The notes: a model not told the origin generated them from the sequence alone. A stretch of 6,297 nt of DNA from Nitrospirota bacterium (GCA_015233265.1 JADFXZ010000129.1:1-6297), one strand, 5' to 3'; positions 1 through 5,547 are shown, counted from the first letter of the stretch. Made by a program: numbers and translations.

Positions 1-100
1 CGATATTATACGAGGGCGCAATGTCAACACCACTGGCTTCGGCATCGAACTGCTGGACAATCGCCTCAGTGTCACATGTCCTGACAAAGCGCCCGCACAC
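1..100 (-). CDS. SRAP (SOS response-associated peptidase, YedK/HMCES) family protein, N-terminal part only
   Basis: Partial gene, 33 codons, continuing past the left edge. From the GTG at 100-98 the translation begins (M/V)CGRFV, then reads TEAIVQQFDAEASG and ends at PSYNI. SRAP proteins begin Met-Cys-Gly-Arg and, after Met removal, use Cys2 to form a covalent link to abasic sites in single-stranded DNA. They also carry a conserved R/S-YNIAP segment about 30 residues in, which the visible PSYNI matches. The need for Cys at position 2 fixes the GTG start even though the AAAGG upstream is only 2 bp away. The start lies 5 bp after the stop of the preceding minus-strand gene, so translational coupling is likely. 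Family role: protecting or processing abasic sites in ssDNA. The catalytic Glu and His lie beyond the window, so activity cannot be judged. Confidence 0.82.
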   Translation of the reverse strand, partial: MCGRFVRTCDTEAIVQQFDAEASGVDIAPSYNI

Positions 101-105
101 GGCCT

Positions 106-408
106 TTAGGGCTTGAGCACTATGGATGTTATCTTATCGATGCGAACTACCGCGTCGTAAAAGTCCTTTCCCGTGAGCTTGGCTATGAGTACTATCTGGT
201 CTCCTACGGTAGTCACCGTCCCTTCGAGTGCTTCGCCGGAGTCTGTTTTTATCGATACTCGTTTGCCCATTTGCTCTGTCAGGACATCCTTTACCGTGGC
301 TGAGGGCTTAACTACAAACTTGCCGTCAGCGGCGACACTGACACCGGTATAGCTTCCAATGCCGATGCTTACTGCCAATACTGCCGCAACTATAACTCTT
401 TTCATCAT
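106..408 (-). CDS. Small exported protein with Sm/SH3-like beta-barrel pattern
   Basis: A 100-residue protein I cannot assign to a named family. Residues 1-27 are a clear Sec signal peptide: MMKR, a hydrophobic stretch from V5 to about G18, then SVAA before Asp28, with likely cleavage after Ala26 or Ala27. It is therefore probably periplasmic. There is no lipobox Cys. The mature part is about 73 residues. From about 48 to 100 it shows alternating strands, GKRVSIKTDSGEALEGTVTT then DQIVLIA and VVRIDKITSIVL, resembling the small Sm-like/SH3-like barrel (bent sheet with a G-x-V-T turn and a final I-x-x-I-x-L strand). This fold reading is inference. The first of two adjacent ATGs is chosen because AGGAGG (421-416) sits 7 bp upstream. 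It is the first gene of a unit with the SRAP gene. There are no Cys residues and no catalytic motif. Possible roles are binding, assembly or stress response; none is shown. Confidence 0.8.
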   Translation of the reverse strand: MMKRVIVAAVLAVSIGIGSYTGVSVAADGKFVVKPSATVKDVLTEQMGKRVSIKTDSGEALEGTVTTVGDQIVLIAKLTGKDFYDAVVRIDKITSIVLKP

Positions 409-415
409 TATATGG

Positions 416-421
416 CCTCCT
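416..421 (-). promoter_or_regulatory. Ribosome binding site of the exported small protein
   Basis: AGGAGG on the minus strand, 7 bp before the ATG at 408-406. It favours the first of the two consecutive ATG codons, since the second would be 10 bp away. Confidence 0.8.
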
Positions 422-440
422 CATGATATTTGATGGTGTG

Positions 441-449
441 ATTATAGCA
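441..449 (-). promoter_or_regulatory. Extended -10 promoter for the minus-strand unit
   Basis: The minus strand reads TGCTATAAT, a perfect TATAAT with the TGn extension. No good -35 is present: 17 bp upstream reads GGCAAA. Extended -10 promoters tolerate that. Predicted transcription start is near 434, giving a leader of about 25 nt that includes the AGGAGG site. It would drive both the small exported protein and the SRAP gene. Confidence 0.6.
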
Positions 450-499
450 TAATCTGCTCTGAATTTGCCGGTTCTGAATGTGATTGACATGACAAACGC

Positions 500-520
500 A
501 TTAGCATTATCAATACTAAT
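500..520. promoter_or_regulatory. 21-bp dyad-symmetric site, possible operator
   Basis: Nine-base arms ATTAGCATT (500-508) and AATACTAAT (512-520) are complementary except at one position and flank the 3-bp centre ATC. The site is about 50 bp upstream of the extended -10 box of the minus-strand unit and just outside the repeat block. Size and symmetry fit a dimeric regulator site, but AT-rich dyads also arise by chance. Confidence 0.3.
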
Positions 521-532
521 TTCCTCCTCTGG

Positions 533-555
533 ATTCCCGCTGCTTTGGCGGGAAT
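533..555. repeat. Short hairpin ATTCCCGC-N7-GCGGGAAT
   Basis: A perfect 8-bp stem (533-540 with 548-555) and 7-nt loop. It is followed on the plus strand by GACAAAAAAA, which is not a T-run, and on the minus strand by no T-run, so it is not an intrinsic terminator. It is a compact copy of the unit repeated through the block. Confidence 0.7.
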
Positions 556-645
556 GACAAAAAAAGAGAGTGGAATGACATTTGGATGTTAATTTGTTTG
601 TTTTTATTCTATCTTTCCAATATTTCTTATTCTGTCATTCCCGCC
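547..645. repeat. 13-bp perfect inverted repeat GGCGGGAATGACA / TGTCATTCCCGCC
   Basis: Arms are at 547-559 and 633-645, with 73 bp between. The interior is AT-rich and contains a decayed further copy, TGGAATGACA, at 571-580. The left arm overlaps the short hairpin at 533-555 and the right arm overlaps the longer outer repeat starting at 637, so the units share ends. Confidence 0.65.
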
Positions 646-720
646 AACAAACTGTGTCATAATAGAAAACTAACCACATCAAATCACTCAAAAAAACAGT
701 AAAAATGATTCTTCGTCTGA

Positions 721-743
721 AATCATCCTGTCGAATCATCCTG
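721..743 (+). repeat. Direct repeat of AATCATCCTG
   Basis: The decamer occurs at 721-730 and again at 734-743, a 13-bp period. The second copy is the beginning of the long hairpin's left arm, so the first looks like a truncated duplicate of that arm. Confidence 0.6.
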
Positions 744-818
744 AGCTTGTCGAAGGATTGCCGATGTATGGGGAAATGACATACAAAGGAGCATCCTTCG
801 ACAGGCTCAGGATGATTC
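733..818. repeat. Long palindromic repeat, 26-bp arms, core of the repeat block
   Basis: Left arm 733-758 contains CATCCTGAGCTTGTCGAAGG. Right arm 793-818 contains CCTTCGACAGGCTCAGGATG. The arms are complementary at 25 of 26 positions, and the exception (T747 against G804) would still pair as G-U in RNA. Within the 34-nt loop, TGTATG (765-770) can pair with CATACA (780-785). The sequence resembles a dispersed palindromic repeat known from many unrelated bacterial genomes. There is no following T-run, so a terminator role is not supported. Confidence 0.75.
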
Positions 819-931
819 TAATTTGCATGAACAATCTCGGAATCTATTGTGACACAGTCTGGAAAGCGGGAATCCAGGAGAGGGAATTGCTGGTGTGAGT
901 TTCAAATGCGTTTGCCCTGCTCCCACCACAG

Positions 932-961
932 TTGACTCAATACAACAGATAAATATATGAT
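932..961 (+). promoter_or_regulatory. Sigma-70-type promoter for the DUF2157 gene
   Basis: TTGACT (932-937), 18 bp, then TATGAT (956-961), each matching consensus at five of six positions. Predicted start is near 968, leaving a leader of about 48 nt. The near-tandem hexamers TAGCGT-TAGCGC (971-982) lie just after the predicted start. The only Shine-Dalgarno-like sequence is the weak AAAGAGAA at 997-1004, 11 bp before the ATG. Confidence 0.5.
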
Positions 962-1015
962 ACTTGCATCTAGCGTTAGCGCACTTTGTCATAAATAAAG
1001 AGAATCTATATCAGC

Positions 1016-2248
1016 ATGACGAACACAGACGGCGACAATACATCATTTATCAGGAAACTTAGGCAAGAGAGCGAACTGTGGCTTAGTGAGGGCATAATCG
1101 ACTCCCGCCAAAGAGACGCCATCATGGCACGCTACCGTGAGGCGGCAGAGCCGGGCGGTGCCGTTATCCAGTCTCAGCTGATATTCACACTCTCCATTTT
1201 GGGCGCGCTGCTTTTGGGTGCAGGGCTGATACTTTTCTTTTCGGCTAATTGGTCAGCTATACCCAAATGGGGCAAGATTTCGCTCATCTTTGCAGGCATG
1301 TTATCAAGCTATGGCACAGGGTACTATCTGGGCTTTGAAAAGGGGAATTATCCGAGGGTAGGAGCTTCTTTAGTGCTGCTTGGGTCAATTATATTTGGGG
1401 CGGGAATATTTCTGACAGCCCAAGCTTATAACGTATCGTCTCATTCAGCTGCCGGCATATTGATGTGGGGGGCGGGTATCTTGCCAGTGGCATATGCGCT
1501 GCGGCTTAAGCCCGTGCTGGTGCTGTCAATTGTGACGATGCTCGGCTGGTTATTCGTGGAAGTTGTTTACGGTTTATATTCGCCATCTGGCAATTTTGAC
1601 TTAATGCCTTTTTTATTACTTGGGGCGGGTTTGACACTCTGGGGCATTGGTTTGATGCACGAGGAGTTCGATTCGCTGCGTCCGCTGTCATCTCCTTACG
1701 TGGTTGCGGGGCTGCCGCTGACATTTCTTGCCACGTATGTCTTTACTTTTAGCGGCGCTTCACGCGTGAGTATAGCGGTGTTGGAGCTTCCAGAGGTAAG
1801 ACTCATTCTTATTGTCATGGGCAGCATTATAGTGCTTTCTCAGGCGTTGAGATTTTTTGCCACACGCAGGCCAACGAAAACACAGCTGATTCATGAATCG
1901 CTGTTGATGCTCTTGATGATAGTGTTTGCCGCCGCGCAATTGATTTATTCACATTTCGTGCATATACGAGCAATTTCCGTATTGCTGTATAACTTGATTT
2001 ATGCCGCTGCCATACTGTGGATAATATACATTGGCTACTTAAAGCACATGCGGGTTTATGTCAACATGGGCGTGTTGTTTTTCGCACTGGATGTAATAGG
2101 CAGATATGTCGATATTCTGTGGGGAATGCTCCACACGTCGCTGTTTTTTGTGCTTGGAGGGGCGCTGTTGATTGCCCTGGGAGTGGCGCTTGAAAAAAAG
2201 AGAAGAAGGCTGCTTGCCGCTATGGGGAGTTTGGACTATGCGGATTAA
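1016..2248 (+). CDS. DUF2157-family polytopic inner-membrane protein
   Basis: A 410-residue membrane protein. Residues 1-45 form a soluble amphipathic helical region (KLRQESELWLSEGIIDSRQR) of the kind that opens DUF2157 proteins. About twelve hydrophobic segments follow, roughly 54-77, 86-106, 114-137, 145-163, 165-188, 195-214, 227-247, 262-281, 291-314, 320-342, 347-370 and 374-393. A basic tail (EKKRRR) follows the last one. The FFSANW stretch at 74-79 after the first segment is typical of the family, as is the closing pattern RYVDILWG...GGALLIALG. The ATG at 1016 is kept, despite a weak ribosome site, because the conserved N-terminal helix begins just after it. It overlaps the next gene by 11 bp. 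Family function is unknown; a transport or envelope role is only a guess. Confidence 0.85.
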   Translation: MTNTDGDNTSFIRKLRQESELWLSEGIIDSRQRDAIMARYREAAEPGGAVIQSQLIFTLSILGALLLGAGLILFFSANWSAIPKWGKISLIFAGMLSSYGTGYYLGFEKGNYPRVGASLVLLGSIIFGAGIFLTAQAYNVSSHSAAGILMWGAGILPVAYALRLKPVLVLSIVTMLGWLFVEVVYGLYSPSGNFDLMPFLLLGAGLTLWGIGLMHEEFDSLRPLSSPYVVAGLPLTFLATYVFTFSGASRVSIAVLELPEVRLILIVMGSIIVLSQALRFFATRRPTKTQLIHESLLMLLMIVFAAAQLIYSHFVHIRAISVLLYNLIYAAAILWIIYIGYLKHMRVYVNMGVLFFALDVIGRYVDILWGMLHTSLFFVLGGALLIALGVALEKKRRRLLAAMGSLDYAD

Positions 2249-2969
2249 GCTATTAATTGCGGTGCTGATACAGATGCTGCTTCTGCTGTCAATAATTGCC
2301 TATAAGCAATATATAATCGCCTCAGGTCAGCGGATACTCCTTGCCACCCGTTTGATTGACCCACGAGACATGTTAAAGGGCGATTACGTGAGGCTCTCTT
2401 ACGATATGTCCTCGATAAATACTAGTAAATTTGCAGTTGCTGACGTCTTTAAGGCGGCAGACACTATTTACGTGACATTAGACAAAGGCGCAACCGGGAC
2501 ATACTCACCCCTGACATTCAGCAAAACCGCACCACAAGGGGCGACTTTCATCAAAGGGAAGGTCAAAGCAGCCTACCCAATGCCCACCGGCACTATAACC
2601 GTAAGGGAAGACTCCGGCGTAAAACCCGGGTTTGACTACTACTGGCCACAATACGAAAAAGAGGGCACTCGCCATCTGTTTTGTGTCAATAAGGAGGGAC
2701 GCCTGATGTTTCACTTCATTGAGGGCAAAGGCATGACATGCGGCAGTGGCTTCACCGAGATTGTTGGGGTTGTAGAAAACGTGCTCAGGCATGAAAACAC
2801 GCAAATAACCGCTGAGTACGGGATAGAGAACTTTTTTGTGGAAGCTGGCAAAGGCCGCAAGATTGAATCAGCCCTATTGCGCTTTGGCGCCAACGCGGTG
2901 GTCTATCTCACTAAAGACGGCAAGGCGGTTGTCACAAACTTAATAGTAAACGGCAAAGAGATAAATTAA
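2238..2969 (+). CDS. GDYXXLXY-domain membrane-anchored protein
   Basis: A 243-residue protein with one N-terminal membrane segment (about 4-21, IKLLIAVLIQMLLLLSII) and the signature DPRDMLKGDYVRLSY at 41-55, which names the GDYXXLXY family. Near the C-terminus, YGIENFFVEAGKGRKIE (194-210) is the second conserved block. The start is the ATG at 2238, with GGGGAG about 8 bp upstream. A longer in-frame start at 2172 would add 22 residues read out of frame over the end of the preceding gene and is unlikely. The 11-bp overlap with the DUF2157 gene implies translational coupling, and the two families commonly neighbour each other. The body is probably periplasmic, by inference. It is longer than many family members by my recollection, the extra length lying between about 85 and 180. 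Function is unknown. Confidence 0.87.
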   Translation: MRIKLLIAVLIQMLLLLSIIAYKQYIIASGQRILLATRLIDPRDMLKGDYVRLSYDMSSINTSKFAVADVFKAADTIYVTLDKGATGTYSPLTFSKTAPQGATFIKGKVKAAYPMPTGTITVREDSGVKPGFDYYWPQYEKEGTRHLFCVNKEGRLMFHFIEGKGMTCGSGFTEIVGVVENVLRHENTQITAEYGIENFFVEAGKGRKIESALLRFGANAVVYLTKDGKAVVTNLIVNGKEIN

Positions 2970-3005
2970 GCCTCCCCCAGGAAGTATTATAAAGAAACGC
3001 CCGTG

Positions 3006-3029
3006 GTCCTGACCCCATAAATGTTGACA
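3006..3029. other. Possible remnant of a mobile-element end
   Basis: The minus strand reads TGTCAACATTTATGGGGTCA followed by GGACC. This resembles the GGGGTCAGG(A/T)C stretches that often flank transposases in bacterial genomes. No transposase and no partner end are visible, so this is a weak resemblance only. TTGACA at 3024-3029 looks like a -35 box, but no good -10 lies at the right distance. Confidence 0.15.
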
Positions 3030-3115
3030 AAGAGCTGGTTCGCTCAGTAAGACATTGGCTGCGGCTATATGGCAGGTAATGACGCCAATGAAAATGTTGT
3101 TTACATTTTTTATCA

Positions 3116-3121
3116 TATAAT
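3116..3121 (+). promoter_or_regulatory. Candidate -10 box for the argG operon
   Basis: A perfect TATAAT, with transcription predicted to start near 3128, about 64 nt before the argG ATG. The -35 is poor: TTGTTT (3097-3102) is only 13 bp away and nothing better lies at 16-18 bp. The position inside the in-frame upstream extension of argG supports the internal start at 3192. The 222-bp gap before argG holds no other gene and no clear terminator for the preceding operon. Confidence 0.35.
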
Positions 3122-3191
3122 GCTACTTTTACGCGTGGGGCTGTGCATATCCCCCTCGGATAAAATAACTGCGACTGTAGGGAGCTGCATT

Positions 3192-4379
3192 ATGAGAAAA
3201 GTTGTGCTGGCATACTCCGGCGGCCTTGATACGTCGGTTGCCATTAAGTGGATTAAAGAGACCTATGATATAGAAGTCATCGCGTTTTGTGCCGACTTGG
3301 GCCAAGGTGAGGAGCTTGACAATGTGCGGGAGAAGGCGCTTGCAACCGGAGCTTCAAAGGTATATGTTGAAGATGTTCGAGAGGAGTTCGTAAGAGACTA
3401 TGTCTTTGCCATGTTCAGGGCCAATGCCTTCTATGAAAATAATTATCTGCTGGGGACATCGATTGCGCGTCCATTGATTGCGAAAAAACAAATCGAGATA
3501 GCCATAAAAGAAAACGCCGACTTCGTAGCCCACGGTGCAACCGGCAAGGGCAACGACCAGGTGCGGTTTGAACTTGGCTGCTATGCCCTCAAGCCGGATA
3601 TTAAGATAATTGCCCCGTGGCGCGAATGGCCGTTTAAGTCGCGTCAGTCCCTCATCGAATACTCCATAAAACACGGCATCCCTGTGACCGCCACAAAGGA
3701 CAAGCCCTATAGCACTGACAGAAATGCCCTGCACATCAGCTACGAGGGGGGGATTTTAGAAGACCCATGGTCTGAGCCTACCGATGACATGTGGACGCTT
3801 ATGGTTTCCCCGGACAAGGCGCCCAACAAGGCCGCATACGTCGAAGTCAACTACGCTAACGGCAACCCCGTCGGCATCGAAGGCGTGGCAATGACCCCAT
3901 ATGAACTGCTTGATAAGATGAACTTAATCGCCGGTGAAAACGGCGTTGGCAGAATAGATATAGTGGAAAACCGCTATGTCGGCATTAAATCCAGAGGTGT
4001 GTATGAGACACCGGGCGGTACGGTTTTGCACGCCGCACACAGGGCTGTTGAGTCTATTACAATGGACAGAGAGGTGTTGCACCTTAGAGATTCGCTGATA
4101 ACGAAATACGCCGAGATGGTTTACTACGGCTATTGGTTTTCTCCGGAGCGCCTCACGCTGCAAAAATTTATTGATGAGACGCAGAGAAACGTCACCGGCA
4201 CTGCCCGCCTGAAGCTCTACAAGGGCAACTGCCTGGTTGTGGGAAGGAAATCCCCCGTGTCGCTCTATGACGCCGGCCTTGCCACATTTGAAGAGGAAGA
4301 CGTGTATGACCAGACGGACGCGGCAGGATTTATCAAACTCAACGCATTGAGATTAAAAAATGCAAGGATTACTAAATAG
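3192..4379 (+). CDS. argG: Argininosuccinate synthase
   Basis: Cytoplasmic enzyme that joins citrulline and aspartate using ATP to give argininosuccinate, AMP and pyrophosphate; penultimate step of arginine synthesis. The 395 residues are the usual length of the common bacterial form. Visible motifs: the PP-loop ATP site AYSGGLDTS (7-15), GTSIARPLIAK (88-98), the citrulline/aspartate-binding GATGKGNDQVRFE (115-127), YSTDRNALHISYEGGILEDP (173-192) and KSRGVYETPGG (267-277). All look intact. The ATG at 3192 is chosen because GGGAG (3180-3184) lies 7 bp before it and the protein then starts MRKVVLAYSGG, as the family does. The frame stays open for 41 codons upstream (from 3069), but that stretch has no family similarity and includes the likely promoter. 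dprA follows 12 bp after the stop. Confidence 0.97.
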   Translation: MRKVVLAYSGGLDTSVAIKWIKETYDIEVIAFCADLGQGEELDNVREKALATGASKVYVEDVREEFVRDYVFAMFRANAFYENNYLLGTSIARPLIAKKQIEIAIKENADFVAHGATGKGNDQVRFELGCYALKPDIKIIAPWREWPFKSRQSLIEYSIKHGIPVTATKDKPYSTDRNALHISYEGGILEDPWSEPTDDMWTLMVSPDKAPNKAAYVEVNYANGNPVGIEGVAMTPYELLDKMNLIAGENGVGRIDIVENRYVGIKSRGVYETPGGTVLHAAHRAVESITMDREVLHLRDSLITKYAEMVYYGYWFSPERLTLQKFIDETQRNVTGTARLKLYKGNCLVVGRKSPVSLYDAGLATFEEEDVYDQTDAAGFIKLNALRLKNARITK

Positions 4380-4394
4380 GCGGCTCAATAGGTG
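4378..4394 (+). promoter_or_regulatory. Ribosome binding site and GTG start of dprA
   Basis: AGGCGG (4378-4383) overlaps the argG stop codon TAG (4377-4379) and lies 8 bp before the GTG at 4392-4394. The arrangement supports both the GTG start and coupling of dprA translation to argG. Confidence 0.6.
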
Positions 4395-5480
4395 CCAAGT
4401 GAACTAACATATCTGCTTGCCCTGTCATCGATACCGGTAGTAGGCCCGGGCACTACCAGAAAACTGTTAAACGCCTTTGGCACTCCTGAGAATATATTTC
4501 GCGCCACACTCAGAGACCTCCTTCAGGTTGAGGGCATTGGCAAGGCCCGTGCCCAGGGGGTAGTAAACTTTAAGGCATGGGAAGCCACTGAAAAAGTCAT
4601 CGAGCTATGTGAACAGACCGGCATTCGTATCCTCTACTATAAAGACGCCGACTATCCACCGCTTTTGAAAGAGATCCCCGACCACCCGTTAATCCTGTTT
4701 GTAAAGGGGCAGCTAAGGCCGGAGTACCGCTATGCCATTGCCATAGTGGGGACCAGGAAGGCGTCTCATTATGGGATAAGCGTTACTGAGAGATTTACGG
4801 AGCAGCTGACCTCTATGGGCTTTACGATAATTAGCGGCATGGCGCGCGGAATCGACACAGCGGCGCACAAAAAGGCGATTCAAAACAATGGCAACACAAT
4901 TGCCGTGCTTGGCTGCGGGGTTGACGTTGTCTACCCGCCTGAGAGCGCGTGGCTCTATAAAAGAATAGTCGAAGAGGGTGCTGTTGTCTCGGAGTTTTTG
5001 CCCGGCACTAAGCCCCTGAGGGAGAATTTCCCCGTTAGAAACAGGCTGATAAGCGGTCTTTCGCTTGGTGTGCTGGTCGTTGAGGCGTCGCAAAAGAGCG
5101 GGGCCTTAATTACGGCTGAGTTTGCCCTTGACCAGGGCAGGGAGGTCTTTGCAGTCCCCGGCAATGTCATGTCGTCATCGTTTGCCGGTACGCACAGTTT
5201 GATTCAAAAGGGGGCAAAGCTCGTCCAGAGCGCCGACGACATCGTAGAAGAACTCAGGCATATCTTAAAGGGGTTCGTAAAGGCCGCGAAGAAGCCGGAG
5301 ATTGCGCTGGATGAGGAGGAACAAAGGCTCTGTGCGCAAATCTCCCATGAACCTATTCATATAGATGAGATTATTCGTAACAGCGGTGTTGCTTCAAACG
5401 ACGTACTTACATTATTATTAGGGCTTGAGATAAAAGGAGTGGTTAAGCAAATCGATGGAAAGAAGTTTCAGCTTATTTAA
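4392..5480 (+). CDS. dprA: DNA-processing protein DprA (Smf)
   Basis: Cytoplasmic protein that binds incoming single-stranded DNA during transformation and loads RecA; also present in many species not known to be competent. The 362 residues show the full three-part layout. An N-terminal helix-hairpin-helix region spans about 8-58 (IPVVGPGTTRKLL, VEGIGKARAQGV). The Rossmann-like core spans about 85-290, with AIVGTRKAS (117-125), SGMARGIDTAAH (148-159), LGCGVDVVYP (173-182), ENFPVRNRLISGLS (211-224), EASQKSGALITAEFAL (231-246), VFAVPGN (252-258) and GTHSLIQKGA (266-275). A C-terminal winged-helix domain spans about 305-362. The GTG start gives MPSELTYLLALSSIPVVG, where the family normally begins. 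All key motifs appear intact. It sits between argG and a small gene followed by topA; dprA next to topA is a common bacterial arrangement. Confidence 0.96.
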   Translation: MPSELTYLLALSSIPVVGPGTTRKLLNAFGTPENIFRATLRDLLQVEGIGKARAQGVVNFKAWEATEKVIELCEQTGIRILYYKDADYPPLLKEIPDHPLILFVKGQLRPEYRYAIAIVGTRKASHYGISVTERFTEQLTSMGFTIISGMARGIDTAAHKKAIQNNGNTIAVLGCGVDVVYPPESAWLYKRIVEEGAVVSEFLPGTKPLRENFPVRNRLISGLSLGVLVVEASQKSGALITAEFALDQGREVFAVPGNVMSSSFAGTHSLIQKGAKLVQSADDIVEELRHILKGFVKAAKKPEIALDEEEQRLCAQISHEPIHIDEIIRNSGVASNDVLTLLLGLEIKGVVKQIDGKKFQLI

Positions 5481-5547
5481 TGGCAAAAACAGATGTCGTT
5501 TCTATATAATTGCAGTAGAGTTTATGATGTGGACGCCGGAGGAGTAA
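5481..5547 (+). promoter_or_regulatory. Candidate internal promoter and strong ribosome site before the small gene
   Basis: The 67-bp gap contains a perfect TATAAT (5505-5510) with only a poor -35 (TGGCAA, 5481-5486, 18 bp away), so it could start a secondary transcript near 5517. GGAGGAG (5538-5544) is a near-ideal Shine-Dalgarno sequence just before the ATG at 5548. No terminator hairpin separates dprA from the next gene. Confidence 0.4.

Larger units (their letters stand above)
637..873. repeat. Two-part terminal inverted repeats of about 30 bp
   Basis: Left arm: ATTCCCGC (637-644), 6 bp, then ACTGTGTCATAATAGA (651-666). Right arm is the inverse: TCTATTGTGACACAGT (843-858), 7 bp, then GCGGGAAT (866-873). 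The 8-bp parts match perfectly. The 16-bp parts differ at one position (T660 against G849, a wobble in RNA). Conserved blocks with a diverged spacer look like the ends of a 237-bp mobile repeat whose core is the hairpin at 733-818. Confidence 0.65.
530..876. repeat. Nested inverted-repeat block (composite MITE/REP-like element)
   Basis: This fills most of the 607-bp gene-free stretch between the divergent genes. The ends are perfect 11-bp inverted repeats, TGGATTCCCGC (530-540) and GCGGGAATCCA (866-876). Inside are a second inverted pair of 13 bp (547-559 with 633-645), a longer pair (637-666 with 843-873) and a central long hairpin (733-818). The motif ATTCCCGC/GCGGGAAT occurs four times: 533, 548, 637 and 866. 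No ORF with transposase features lies within it, so any mobility would be non-autonomous. The motif resembles dispersed repeats seen in many bacteria, such as the ATTCCC-N8-GGGAAT (dRS3) type in Neisseria. Whether it is one element or several stacked copies cannot be settled from one window. Confidence 0.65.

Noticed and set aside
5..27. Minus-strand TTGACA and TATAAT
   Set aside because: They are only 11 bp apart and lie inside the SRAP coding sequence.
2..109. Open plus-strand frame ending at TAG 107-109, looking like the C-terminus of a convergent gene
   Set aside because: The opposite strand encodes the SRAP N-terminus with family motifs and a start 5 bp after the upstream stop, so the plus-strand frame is a shadow.
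533..570. Hairpin followed by an A-run as a terminator
   Set aside because: There is no T-run after the stem on either strand. The T-run seen on the minus strand precedes the stem, and the region lies upstream of both divergent genes.
530..876. CRISPR array
   Set aside because: Repeats are inverted and nested, not regularly spaced direct repeats with unique spacers, and no cas gene is nearby.
807..992. 61-codon minus-strand frame in the intergenic region
   Set aside because: It is built across repeat arms, has no family likeness and no good ribosome site.
2172..2237. 22-codon N-terminal extension of the GDYXXLXY protein
   Set aside because: It lies wholly over the preceding gene in another frame. 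The ATG at 2238 has a ribosome site and leads straight into the membrane anchor.
3069..3191. 41-codon extension of argG
   Set aside because: It has no argG similarity and contains the likely -10 box. The start at 3192 has GGGAG at 7 bp and matches the family N-terminus.
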